Shown here: positions 19,235-30,554 of the stretch, one piece after another
How positions within the stretch are numbered: the stretch's first letter is position 1
Layout of the letters: the number at the start of each line of letters is the position of its first letter
NCBI GenBank assembly: GCA_038025085.1
Contig: CM076141.1
Coordinates: 14,448,001 to 14,512,000, forward strand
Source: Tetragonia tetragonoides
Lineage: Eukaryota > Streptophyta > Magnoliopsida > Caryophyllales > Aizoaceae
Direction of reading: 5' to 3'
Length of the DNA: 64,000 bases
The notes under the pieces: generated by a model
Databases searched by the model: none
What the model saw: the letters and a program-made list of their open reading frames with translations, nothing else
What the model was told of the DNA's origin: nothing
Position numbers and translations under genes: made by a program

Positions 19235-21916
19235 ATGACCTCTAACTTCCCTCTCCAAACATTAACACTCCTAATACTCGCCCTTTCCTTAGCAACCCCA
19301 TACAACTTAGCCTTATCACCACCACCACCATCACCCTTCAGCAAAATCTATGCCTTCGGAGACTCCTACACCGACACCGGTAACAATGTCTTCGCCACCG
19401 GCCCTTACGGCATGACATTCTTCCACCGTCCCATGAACCGTTACTCCGACGGTCGTCTCGTGATCGACTTCGTAACTGAATCCCTCTCTCATCCCTTCCT
19501 TCCACCCTACAGGGCCGGACCTATCCCTGGTGGTATTGGTATCAACTTCGCCGTGGCGGGGTCCACCGCTATAGAGCACGGGTTCTTTTTGAAGAACAAT
19601 CTTTCGTCTACACCTGAGTCACTTGGGACTCAATTAAGTTGGTTCAGTAATGTGGTGGATAAACAAGGGTTGAATGATGCATTGATTTGGGTTGGAGAAA
19701 TTGGTGGTAATGATTATGGTTACTCTGCTATGAGCTCTCTTAGTAAGACTCTTGTCCAAGGCCTTGCGCTAAGAAGGATTTCTAGCTTCCTTGAGGTAAA
19801 AATTTCAACTTACCTCTTCATAATCCGTACATTTCACTTGCTATGTAATTTGGTGGTCAAAGTTTTTAATAATTTTGCTTAGTACTTTAGTGTTTTGAAA
19901 TTCAGATCGCACTACTTTACTTAAGAATTACGGTCTAAAATTAGTAACTTTAACTTTGTTCTTCACGTGGTATCATAATGATGGCCAAAACTAAGAGGTA
20001 CTGAAATTACACCAAAAAAATTTGTACAAGGGCCTCTCGAATAAGCATGACGTCATGCTTGGTTATAGAGAGGGATTCACATTGAGACGGCCTTATAAAA
20101 GAGGTTTTACAGAAATTATGGTATTGCTATGGAAAAACCAATTTGGATATTCTATTCTATTTTGCGTATTACTCTATCTCAAACATATCAGGTCGTCCGT
20201 AAGTTTGTCACGTATCATAATTTAATATCTCACATGTATAAATGAGCGGGATAAGAAATAAAATACAAACTGGGACAAAACCTAGTCATATTATTTTTTA
20301 ACAATTAATGAGTTTGACATAGCAAATCAAATTATGAAGTGCTATATTCATGCATTTATTACAGGGAGAGTAAGAGGTATTGTCAAGCATGAATAGAAGT
20401 TATATTGCTTGTAACTGTTGTAAGAACAAAAGCAATTCCACCATTTCAATCCACTTGTATCTGCATTATACTACATAAATCATTTTACATGTGACCAATA
20501 ATAATCCCTGTCTACAATAACAACCGACAAAGCATGTGAACTTAAAATTAACTTTTATGTGCACTAGATTTAGATTGGAAAAGAACTAGGCGCCTGGCCT
20601 CAAATCTCAATAATGGAGATAATTGGGCTCCACAAAGCTTTTGTTGAGAGTGATACAGATACTAAAGCAATGTTCAACCATGTAATAATAATGCTTTGTT
20701 TTGGCTTGTGCTGAATTTTAGCCGTTAAACCAATTTTGAAAAGTTATCTACATTACTTTGGATTACTGACAAATTACAACCATTCAAGAAATTTGCCTAG
20801 ATTAGCATAAAACTTCGAGTCATTTGAATTTATTAAATAGCTTAAAAATCACTTAGCATAGTTAGCAATTGTTTGGTTGGGAAGCTAAATTATGAAATTC
20901 AGGACCATGTAATCTCACTCTCATGACGAAGATGGTTAGCAACTGTTTTCCAATTTTTTTTTTTTTTTTTTTTACATATTCTAGGACCATATAGTTTGAG
21001 AGTTGAACTGAACCGAGCCGAACCAAACCTGTCATTTGGACTGGACGTGACTGAACTGGGTTAGACCAGATGCGGCGATTTGGCCCACGGTCCGATTTTT
21101 GATAAATTTGGATCGGTCTAGGTTTTACCGATTCGGTCCAAGACCGAAGTGGTTTTTAGTTTGGCTCCAGTCCGATTCGGTCCGGTGCTGGACTTGTGTG
21201 CAACCCTACCGAGAACATATAATAAATCCTCCATTTAATTTGGCGGGTGGCCTAATGCTGACTTCTGGCCTTTAAATTAGGAATTCTTTCAAGTACCTAT
21301 TGTGGAGGCTAATTAAGCACCTAAATTTAGTGTACTTTTTTTTGTTGATCACATAAATTTAGTCTACTTGTACTTTTGCTTACCATATATGCCAACTTTG
21401 AAATTGCAGGCAATACTAAACAAAGGAGCCAAATATGTGGTAGTCCAAGGCTTACCACCAACAGGGTGCCTAACAATTGCAATGCTATTTTCCCCATCAA
21501 ATGACAGAGATGAATTAGGGTGCTGTCGAAGCCAGAACAAGCTTAGCTTCAACCACAACGCTCTCTTACAAGCCAAAATACAAGACCTCCGAAAGCGATT
21601 CCCTCAATCTCTCATCATCTATGCCGATTACTACCGTGCCTATTGGGACATCAGGATGAACATGGCCAAGTACGGTCTCAATGAGCCTTTCAAGGCTTGC
21701 TGTGGGTTCGGGTTAAACCCTTACAACTACAACCCCATCACGGGCTGCGGTTCACCCTCTGCGAGGCCGTGCTCGGACCCTTCTCAGTACATCAGTTGGG
21801 ATGGAGTTCATCCGACTGAGGCGATGAATAAGGCGATATCGGGGTTGCTCCTCCAAGAAGGATACTCTCACCCTTCGTTTCAGCAATTGTTGAGTAGGAA
21901 GAAGAGTCAAGGATGA
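19235..21916 (+). CDS. GDSL esterase/lipase (At3g48460-like), intact
   Basis: Exons 19235-19795 and 21410-21916 join in phase 0 to a protein of about 355 residues, the normal family length. It has an N-terminal signal peptide of about 25 residues (Leu-rich, ending before a proline stretch), so it probably enters the secretory pathway. Catalytic blocks: FGDSYTDTGN (Ser44), INFAVAGSTAI, GGNDY (Asn159) and WDGVH (Asp318, His321). No frameshift or stop is seen. It is closely related to the first copy; the first copy has about ten extra residues before PPYGM. The intron (19796-21409) is twice as long as in copy 1. The product hydrolyses ester or acyl substrates; the true substrate cannot be told from sequence. 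Confidence 0.94.
19796..21409 (+). other. Intron of the second GDSL gene with repeat fragments
   Basis: GT-AG intron. At about 20,022-20,110 a GCATGACGTCATGC palindrome and a GAGACGGCC word resemble the MITE at 22,578. At 21,000-21,220 there is a degenerate CCGAACC/GGTCCGGT low-complexity tract of the kind found near the ends of plant DNA transposons. The remainder is AT-rich without coding signal. Confidence 0.5.
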
Positions 21917-22570
21917 GCTATTATTATTATTATCAAAAATCATGTTTCTAATTAAGTCTGGGGTTGTAACGCTGAGTTCATAGCTAGTTGAACTGTCCGT
22001 ACGGAATACATACAGTTCTATATGCTCACTTTGGTTTCTTCATGTTAGTAAAAATCCGAACATTATAGTTTCCCAAAAGTCACCCCATCCCACCACACCA
22101 TGCATGAGACGATCTTATACAAGTTTCTGTCGCTAAGAAACAAATTTATTTTACGGTCAAATACTCCGTATATGTCAACATTCATGATGTATCTCAAGTT
22201 GCAAAGATGAGTTAATATCCTATAAAAATAATAAAATCATACCAACAAGGCAAAAATAGCTGGCAAAGTACCCAAATACAAAATCAACTGAAGACGACAA
22301 GCGGACCACACGGTCCACACCCAATTGCATAATGTGCAAGGTGTATGAAAGCAAAGATCAGTATTCTTTGAAAGTAGGCCTATGAGCCTTGGACCTTTCC
22401 TAAATGATAACTGATAGAAGAGTTATGAAAGTGATCTTTACTGAACTAATTACATACCGACGTTTGAACTTTATTTCAACTATGGCCGCCCTGGCCAAAA
22501 CTTATGATTTCAAACTTGAAGGGTTACTGATATGTTGAAGCAGACTCTAGGTTGGATGCATTCTATAACA
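21917..22570. other. 3' flank of the second GDSL gene (duplicated unit)
   Basis: The stretch from about 22,005 (CATACAGTTCTATATG) to about 22,550 is recognisable again near 35,625-36,170, 46,727-47,170 and 56,030-56,470. It marks the boundary between a GDSL gene on the plus strand and an ANK gene on the minus strand. Confidence 0.7.
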
Positions 22571-22577
22571 TGATGTA

Positions 22578-22708
22578 TTATATCAAAAAGCCTTGTATGA
22601 GGCCGCTTCAAGGTGAGACTACCTTTATATACAAGCATGACGCCAGCATGACATCATGCTTGTATGAGAAGCCTCAAGTCGAGGCCGCCTCATACAAAAT
22701 TTTGTGGT
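22578..22708. mobile_element. Foldback MITE
   Basis: Left end TTGTATGAGGCCGC pairs with the inverse of the right end GCCGCCTCATACAA, and an inner CAAGCATGA/TCATGCTTG pair adds to the hairpin. Related ends occur near 20,035, 27,605, 28,580, 28,705 and 35,695. Confidence 0.65.
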
Positions 22709-23391
22709 ATTATATATACGGGATGTGGGCTCGAATCTCATGGCTTGCAACTCGGATCCCATCTTCATTCCGAAATTCCTTACCAATCTAGGGAAGATAA
22801 AAGGTAGCTAGCCAGAGTAATACTCCTAGGTAAGATATCCACTTTAATGGGCTCCCGAAGTAGAAGCTTCATCGTCTTTTGATCCTTAACACACAAAAAG
22901 ACATCAAAACAGCATCATGAGCACCTATGTTTGATTGAACTACTACTCTATATAATTTTGCTTTAGATTAGCTATGTGGTAAACGCTGCAGGGCCAATAA
23001 GAGGCGTTCAATTAATGCCAATTTCACCCTGAGCGGTTACCAACTTGTAGTTTCACACAATTCATATTTGGTCTATAAGAGATAACATACCATCAATAGT
23101 TATCATATGAGCAGAAGTTGGTGAAGATCCAATCAGTAAGTCCTTCGCATCACTTGAGGGAAAAGCCTTGTCATCTATTTTTGGATTGAGAAATGTGGAC
23201 GTATGCAAAAATCGCAAAAAAGTCGTTAGGAAATGAACAACACCAGGATTTGGAAAGTGAAATTTTGGCAAATTATGAAATTTGGGTGGGATTCAAAAGA
23301 TCTCATGTGAGAAATTTCATGCAGATGACAAATTAGTAAGAGTACAAACTAGACATCAATGTAAAAACACAAGAGAGAACAGATGTTAAAC

Positions 23392-24079
23392 CTGGTTGCT
23401 CATCAGCTCTTTCTCGCAGTTGTTGCTTTGTTCCAATTGATTCTGCAGGTTGGCCAGAATTGTTTTTGCGCTCTTCAGTGTTTTGGTTTCTATGCCAAGA
23501 TATCCCCACACTTTTTTGTAGGGAATGCCTAGCCAAAGAAACTTTTTGTGACCACACAAAATTTTTAATAAGACCCGGAAAGAGTTTGATGATGATTCTC
23601 TTGTCCATGAGCAGAATTAAGGTAGAGCACAAAACACAAGTGAGGATGGCAATCCAAGGTGTGATTGGGAAGGTTGTCACATACAAACCCGTCATGAAAG
23701 TTACAATAGTTGCGTAAAATGATACTTTGAGTAGGAAGATAGACAGATCCAGTAGCATCATCGACTCAGTTTTGTCACGCATACTCATGACCCAGAGGAG
23801 ACAGAATAGAACCATCATGGAAAGACACATTGCTAATATGTCTGCCACCATGAACACTTGAAATGCTGCCTCTTTCATGAGAACTGGAGTTCCTTTGTCA
23901 CTGTTCAGTCCACCGGGCACAGCGAATGCTGCTGTGAACGTTATTGTTGCCAAAAGGGCAGATGTGGCGCCCAATGTGTTGACGTAGTCTTTCATCAACG
24001 CGGAAGATATGCCATTTAAGCTCCGGAAACCCAAGATTCCTTCCACTAGTTGAGGTTTGCTCCAAAGGAATTGTTCAAA
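23392..24079 (-). CDS. PGG-domain exon of ANK-B, open
   Basis: Acceptor TATAG before TTTGAACAATTCC; donor CCAG/GTTTAAC. It codes for about 229 residues without interruption: FEQFLWSKP, then four hydrophobic helices, the first ending in the family motif VPGG (AFAVPGGLN), followed by a charged Gln/Lys-rich tail. Family knowledge: the PGG domain anchors ANK proteins in membranes. It is listed separately because it is the best-preserved part of an otherwise broken gene. Confidence 0.75.
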
Positions 24080-26207
24080 CTATACACATAAAAAGTTATT
24101 GTCCTAATCATAATTTTTTATTATCAAATACAGCATCAATCTATCGAAAGAGAATTTTAGCCATGCATTTTCAAGTTCTGTCATTACAGAAAACCCTATA
24201 ATCAAGATGGTTTTGCAAATGAATTAGAAGCTCATTTCATAATTTATCTTTTATCCAATTTGACGTTATTTTACTTAGCAAGTAAAAACCACGATTCCAT
24301 CTACCAGTTGAGGTTTGCTCCAAAAGAATGGTTCATCCTAGACACAAATATTATTTTTAGTACTTATAGTAACAATTCTCAAGTTCCCACTCTCTTCCCC
24401 TTAATTTTAGTATACTTGTTTTGTTCAGTTCAGTTTATTTAATAACATATAATTTCAATAACTTAGTATTTATTATTTCAATATATATTCACGAAGATAC
24501 CTAGTATGAGTTAGTATATGTTTGGTTGGCTTAGCTTGTACCAGTACATTTTACCTATTATTACGGGGAAGGAAAAATCGAAGTAATCCTAACAATTAGG
24601 GTATGGTCTTATATTGGCTGTAACATACTAAAGTTCAAACATCTAGTAATATACAATATAATTGCTTTCTAACAAAAGAATCTATAGTTCAGAAGTTGAT
24701 TAATCATGATATGTAGCCAACATCGACTCACTTACCTCGTAGGAAAGATGTTCTGCAGACACTATTAAATCACCGGGGCTGACCTTCATATTGTTGCGTA
24801 TATCCAGAATATTTTTTCCGCTGCCTGCAGTGGTTTCAATGCAAAACTGTGCAAACTTGGGGTTGTCTTTATCAATGGCCAGATGTAATGCTGTGTTTCC
24901 GTCTTTGTCTTGAACGTAGAAAACATCAAGTAAAGATCCGTGGATATCTCGTGAAATTACTGTCTCCACTTCTTTGAGTAGTTCTTGGTAGCCAGTTTCA
25001 GAGACTTCTACATTTGCAATCAGGTGCAAAATTGTTTGGCCATTATTAGTGTTGCGTTTGTTTAGAGCATTAACAATAATATTGTCATCGCCGCAGCCTG
25101 AGATACTTTCAATACAACACTTTGCAAATCGTAAATTACGTTTCTCAATGGCCAGATGGAATGGTGTGTTTCCGTCTTTGTCGAATTCGTAGAAAGCACC
25201 AATTTCTTGTTTGGCGTGTAATATTGCCGCAACTTCTTGGAGTTGTTTGTAGTTACTTTCGAAGAGTTCTGTACTTGCTAACAAGTGCAAAAAGGACTGA
25301 CCATCTCGGTCCATCGACTTTAGAGACTCATCTGTATGATGAGTCAAGAGTAGTTTAACTAAGAGAAAATACAGCGACCAGCACGTAATTAGTATAGGGG
25401 TAAGACCCTCGTCGTCCTTCATTTGGACAGCGATACCACTTCTCTGGACAATGTAGTCGATGGCGTTAATTACTTCCTCACCGACATCGTCTCCTTGTTG
25501 GTTAAGATCTACATATTTGTCGGATGGAGTTGAATAAGAAATATGATTTTTAAGATTAGTAAACACAATAGCTATCCAAAAAAAAAAAAAACATTAGCAC
25601 ACTAGGTGTATGTCCTGTGCAAAGTAGTATATCATAGTATATGAAAGGGGGTTCTGTACTTGCAACTTGCAAGTTTTCTTTTCCTTTGCAGGCAAAAATA
25701 GTGAGAAAGGAAAGAGATGTTGTTAAGGCAGTGAGTGACTTTGAAAATCAAAGGAGGGGCATTGAGATAGAACAACTCATCATAAAAAAACATTGAGCAC
25801 TTGTTCGATCTAGATAGAAAGACTTACCTGTTGTAAAACATAGCAAATGAAGAGGCGTGTGGCCATCGTCGTCTATGTAGTCAGCCAATCCCTCATCGAA
25901 CTTTAAGAGTTCTGCAGCGCATCTAATGTACTCATCAGTAGTATTTCCACCGGGATATGATAATGCTAGGTGAAGAGGAGTGTAACCACTAGCACACTTG
26001 ACCCTCCATGGTGGTAAGTAGAGTTCTTTGCTGTAGGCCTCTTGTTGAACTTTTTGATAAGCGGCCTTCCACATTTTTCAGCAAGGGCCTGTCAATGATC
26101 TCAGGAATTCTGTGAGCAAAACCATGGAGAGGGGTATAACCACCAATGTCGGCTTGGCAAATGAGAAACGGCACTGATTCTATAGCTTGTTTAATGAAGT
26201 CCTTAGG

Positions 26208-27229
26208 CAGTGGCGTATCCAGGATTCGGAAAATAAGGTGACAAAATCAAGTGAATAATCGATGCATATTACATAAAAAAAAGTTCAATATCAAAGCGTC
26301 ACACAATTCCACATTACAACTAATGCGGGTAGAAGAAAAAAAAATTACAAAATAACCAAATAAAAATTACATTTGTCCTCGACGAGTCTTCATATTTTGG
26401 AACCGATGGAGCACCTCATCATTGGTTACTTCACTAAAGACATCCTTCTCTACGAAAGTGACCAAACAATCATTCAATATTATTCAATAATAATCATTCA
26501 ATATTACAAGCCAATGAAGCCACGCAAGAAAAAAATGGAATCTACAATGAACAAGAGTACTCCAATGAATAAATACCCATTTTTAAATGAAATTAGCACC
26601 ACAAGTTAACAAACACCTCTAAACATTTATTCAATTTATGAATAATCAGTTCGCAATATTACTCAAATCAATCTAATAAATTATTTTTCAAACCCTAATT
26701 TCAACTTATTTGAGTTAAATAAACCAAATTACTCAAATTTGTTCAATTTCTAAGTTCTAACTCAAAACCCACAAGTTATAATCTATACTAACTATGGAGA
26801 GAGGGATTGAGGGAAAGAATTAAGGTGGTGTACCTCAACAAATAAGAGCATTTGGATTCGCAGAATTGCAAATTTGCAATAGCCTCGCCGTGGCGTCGAG
26901 CCTTGCCGTCGAGCCCGTACTTCGTCTCTCCTGCGCGGCGCCGGTAGCCCAGTAGTCCAGTGCCGTGTGTGTCTGTGTGAGGCGAGAGTTGAGAGGACAG
27001 AGGAGAAGCAAAGATGGTTAGGGGATGAGAGAGGAGTTATGTCGTGTGTGTGTGTGAGGAAAGGAAGAGGCGCTGAGAGAGTGAAAGCGTTTGAGGAGCA
27101 ATCCAAATTCACGTGACTTACTCTCAGTTACAAATTAAAAAAATAAAAAATAAAAAAAAGTCACAGATTTTTTTAAAAAAAAATGGGGTGACCACTGTCC
27201 CCACCTGTCCCCCTTTGCATCCGCCACTG
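26208..27229. mobile_element. hAT-family non-autonomous element in ANK-B exon 3
   Basis: 1,022 bp. Ends CAGTGGCGTATCCAGGA and the inverse of CAGTGGCGGATGCAAAG, flanked by a perfect 8-bp duplication TCCTTAGG (26200-26207 and 27230-27237). The corresponding exon in ANK-F reads straight through this point. There is no transposase frame; the ORF at 26,792-27,112 has no recognisable domain. Confidence 0.88.
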
Positions 27230-28444
27230 TCCTTAGGTTCTCTTGTTTTTAATTTATGGCGTTCATCTGTCTGCCCTAGAACATGAAGAATATTGAATCC
27301 CTCATCCGTTTGAAATTCGAGTAAGTAATCACTTCCTGTCTCCCTAAGCTTTTCCATTAGGTACTCCACATCTGCATTCCATGCTGCCTTGTGGTCCTCT
27401 TCCGTTCCTCTTGTGTCACTAGAGGAAGTGTAACCCTGAGAAGAGAAGGACAAAATTGTGTTAAGTCCAAATACAGGATCAGTCAGGTTACAAAAATAAT
27501 TATCTCCATTTTCATCTTTCTAAATATCTACTATGTTAAGTTGTTGTATATTTGAACTTGATCCACATGAAAAGTTGGTACAAACGAAAATTAATAAGAA
27601 TTAAGGCCGCCTAATACAAGTTTTTGTGGAATAAGAATGGGTCATAGTCATACCCGGTATTTTATCCCGCTCTCCAGGGCTTTTTGAACTAAGTCTACAG
27701 CACATATACCCTCTTTATTCTTTATGGTAAAGTCCGCGGAGGATTCCAATAGCCATCGTACAATAACATCGTCCCCATTCTTCACAGCTATATGCGCCGG
27801 TGTGTTTCCCTCAAAATCTTGAATAACTTTCAGGGACCGAAATACTGGATCGCCAAATATTACCTCACGAAACACATCCATACTAAAGCTGTCGTCCAAA
27901 AGTTGGCGCTTATTAATGAGCAGGTGTAAGATGGTGTTGCCAGAAAAAGCATCACACACCTCTGCAGATTGTGGGCATAAGTTGAGTATGGCTTTGATTG
28001 CCGCTATATAATGAGGTGGATTCAACATTGCTGCTTGGAGAAGAGGAGTTACACCATTTGTATCTCGCCAGCATGCAGCTGACGTGTTGGCCATGAGCAA
28101 TAATTTTATCATATCCAATGAATCTTCTTCAATTTTTGGAAACTCCTTCGCCGTCAAAAGTACTCTTTGTATCCCGGCTACTAGTCTCATCGCAGCCATT
28201 ACCGACTTCTTTTCATCTGGATTTAATACAATATCATACGGTATAAAATTATAAGAAATATATTATGGAGGAATTAATACCAATACAACAAAAATCTTAT
28301 TAGCTTGTCTTAAGTCTTTGGACGATAAATCTAAGAGTTGAATCATAATGTTATCATACTAATAGTCAAACCAATTGTGCTACCAATTTAATTTGTTAAC
28401 TTTACATACACAAACAATAATTAAACCAATACAACAACAACAAA

Positions 28445-28480
28445 AATAACGAGAACGATAACGATAACGATAACGATAAC
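28445..28480. repeat. (AACGAT)n microsatellite in ANK-B intron 1
   Basis: About five units of ACGATA, followed by ACAATA-rich sequence. Confidence 0.85.
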
Positions 28481-28575
28481 ACAATGACAATAACAATAAC
28501 ACAATAACTTCTATAAGACATTCAAATTGCATACACATATAAGAAAGAAAATTTAATGGGAGACAATAAATTAAT

Positions 28576-28730
28576 TAGCAAGTCTTGTATGAGACGTTTC
28601 ACAGAAAAATAAAATCACTATTTAGAAATGTAGGGATCATTTATGTTTAGCAGTAACCGTTATTTCATTGAAAAATGACTCCCGTATCACTAAAAATTAG
28701 GGAAAGACCGTCTTATACAAGCTTTTGTGA
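28576..28730. mobile_element. MITE of the TTGTATGAGACG family in ANK-B intron 1
   Basis: Left end AAGTCTTGTATGAGACG and the inverse of right end GACCGTCTTATACAAGCTT form terminal inverted repeats of about 15 bp around an AT-rich core of about 120 bp. Confidence 0.55.
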
Positions 28731-29504
28731 CGGTCGATCTTTCTGTAATTTTTGATGAGACGAGAGTATGTTTAAGTGAAACAAGGGTCACAATTCACAA
28801 TAAGTTACCATACCCTTGGACCATAGAAACTCAAATCCCAAAATCAATGAAAAACGGATCAGCGAATAATTTTAGTAGGGAATCGGAAGAACATACCATT
28901 AATGTGGTGTTTTACTGCAAGATGAAGAGCTGTTTCGTTGAAGTTGTTGCGAAAACGAACAAGTTCAGGATCTTCCATGACAAAAAGCCGAGCAACATGT
29001 AGGTGACCACGAATAAGTGCTAAATAAGGGCGTATTGCCATCTTTATTCTGCACACTCCATGGAAGAATTTCAATTGGCTTCTGACCTTCCATGTCTGTA
29101 ACGGCGTTGTTTATATAGGGAAGAACCAGCACCAACACAATACTAAGGTTGCCCACTTGTGCAGCAAGATGAAGAGGGGTGTTGCCATCACAATTCATGT
29201 CACAAACCAGCTCAGGGTATTTTCCCACAAATTCTCTCACCAAATCCCACTGTTCATATTGGATCCCTACATGGCATATGTTATTCCCTTGAGGATTTTT
29301 CTGGACCATAAACTTACGATCGCCATGAACGCATTCAGATCTTAATCCACTTGCAAACTCATAAAGATACTTGTTCTTCACTTCTTCATCATCTTCTACT
29401 TCTTCGTTTTCTATCTCTTCTTCATCTTCTAATTTACTCTTGCAGGTTTCCATTTCTCTGATCTCTGCATCAGTAAGTAAGCTTTTGATCTTATCATCAG
29501 CCAT

Positions 29505-30550
29505 TACTAATTCGTTTTCCACGTCTCCCTCTTTCTGTAGCAGCCTATATCCTAGCCAGCTATGATATCTCCTAATTTTTTCCTTGAACTATTTTTATTC
29601 ATTCAAGACATTTTCTTAACAACTGCTTCTTTGCTGTGCGTTTAATTAATCAGCCAGTATTATTTAACATTGATTAACGGAGTAGTTATGAAGTCGTGCT
29701 GTAAATAAGTGTGCATGAACTGGGAAGGGGAGGGTGCCACTAATTAACTCCAATAATTTATGCACCACCTAAAAATATTCAATATTCCACAGACTAGCAT
29801 CTTGGCCAAAATTTTGCAACTTGCAAGGCCCTGCCAAACTTTTGTCTTCATAGTTTCTATTTATTTATTTATCTATTTATTTTGTTTTAATGTGAAAAGA
29901 CAGAAGATGGAAGATGACAAGATGTGCTGTTGTATGTTAATTAGATTTTAAATCAGTTGGTAATCGCCCTATAATTTTTAGTATACCTCACAAAGATTCA
30001 GGATTAGAACATACCACATCAGTCTAGTTAAGCATTTTACCTACTAGCTAACTACTACTACTAATCAATCAATCAATCATCAATCAATATATAAAGGAGA
30101 CATTTTCCGGGAGCAATGAGGCATGCCAACTGAGCGAGAATTTTAAGAGCACGTCACCTAAGCGAAAATAATGACAAAAAATAGCCGGTGTAAAACGTTT
30201 AAGAGTAAACGTTTGAGTCTTAATATCCTTGATGTTTAGGATTCTTGAGAGATTAATTTTCGTCAAATATTCAAAATCATACTCATAATATTTTTCATAC
30301 ATTTCAAAAAATAACAAAAATTACACCATCAGATTCGGATCGAAAAATACTTCACAATGATATGCATTTACAATATGTTTAGAACATATGAGTAAGAGTA
30401 TTAAGTTATGCTGCCACATCATCAAAGAGCATAGAGTGATGCCACAATTAAAATGAGACGTGTCACCTAAGAAAAGAGCATAGGACGCGTCATCTAACAA
30501 AACCCCAATAAAATCAAAAGTTTATCAAAATTTTCATAAAAGATAATTAT
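29505..30550. other. 5' flank of ANK-B and spacer
   Basis: About 29,530-29,850 resembles the region upstream of ANK-D (41,350-41,700), including the words CTAGCAT.TTGGCCAA and TTTTGTCTTCA, so the promoter region was duplicated with the gene. From 29,900 to 30,550 nothing is recognised except a short ATCA repeat near 30,065. Confidence 0.5.
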
Positions 30551-30554
30551 ATTA

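Larger units (their letters stand above)
23092..29504 (-). pseudogene. ANK-B: ankyrin-repeat/PGG-domain protein gene, inactivated
   Basis: Exons on the minus strand, read by splice signals: 29504-28897, 28216-27654, 27435-25828 (contains a hAT insertion), 25508-24736, 24079-23392, and a possible short last exon near 23,230-23,092. The start is the ATG at 29504 (MADDKIKS). Ankyrin motifs (GNTPLHLA, GVTPLLQA, GNTILHLL, GNTPAHIA, GQTILHLI) run through exons 1-4; exon 5 is the PGG domain with four membrane helices. Damage: a 2-base deletion near 29,024, the 1,022-bp hAT element in exon 3, and a 1-base insertion in an A-run at 26,074-26,078. Exons 2, 4 and 5 remain open. Relatives (ITN1, ACD6) are plasma-membrane proteins in stress and defence signalling. 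Confidence 0.8.

Noticed and set aside
21000..21220. Possible regulatory region with repeated CCGAACC/GGTCCGG
   Set aside because: Degenerate low-complexity tract typical of decayed transposon ends; no evidence of a regulatory role.
26792..27112. ORF of 106 codons on the minus strand
   Set aside because: It lies inside the non-autonomous hAT element in ANK-B, has no similarity to transposase, and has a low-complexity His/Thr composition.
28445..28510. CRISPR-like short repeats
   Set aside because: A simple hexanucleotide microsatellite in an intron of a plant gene, with no spacers.
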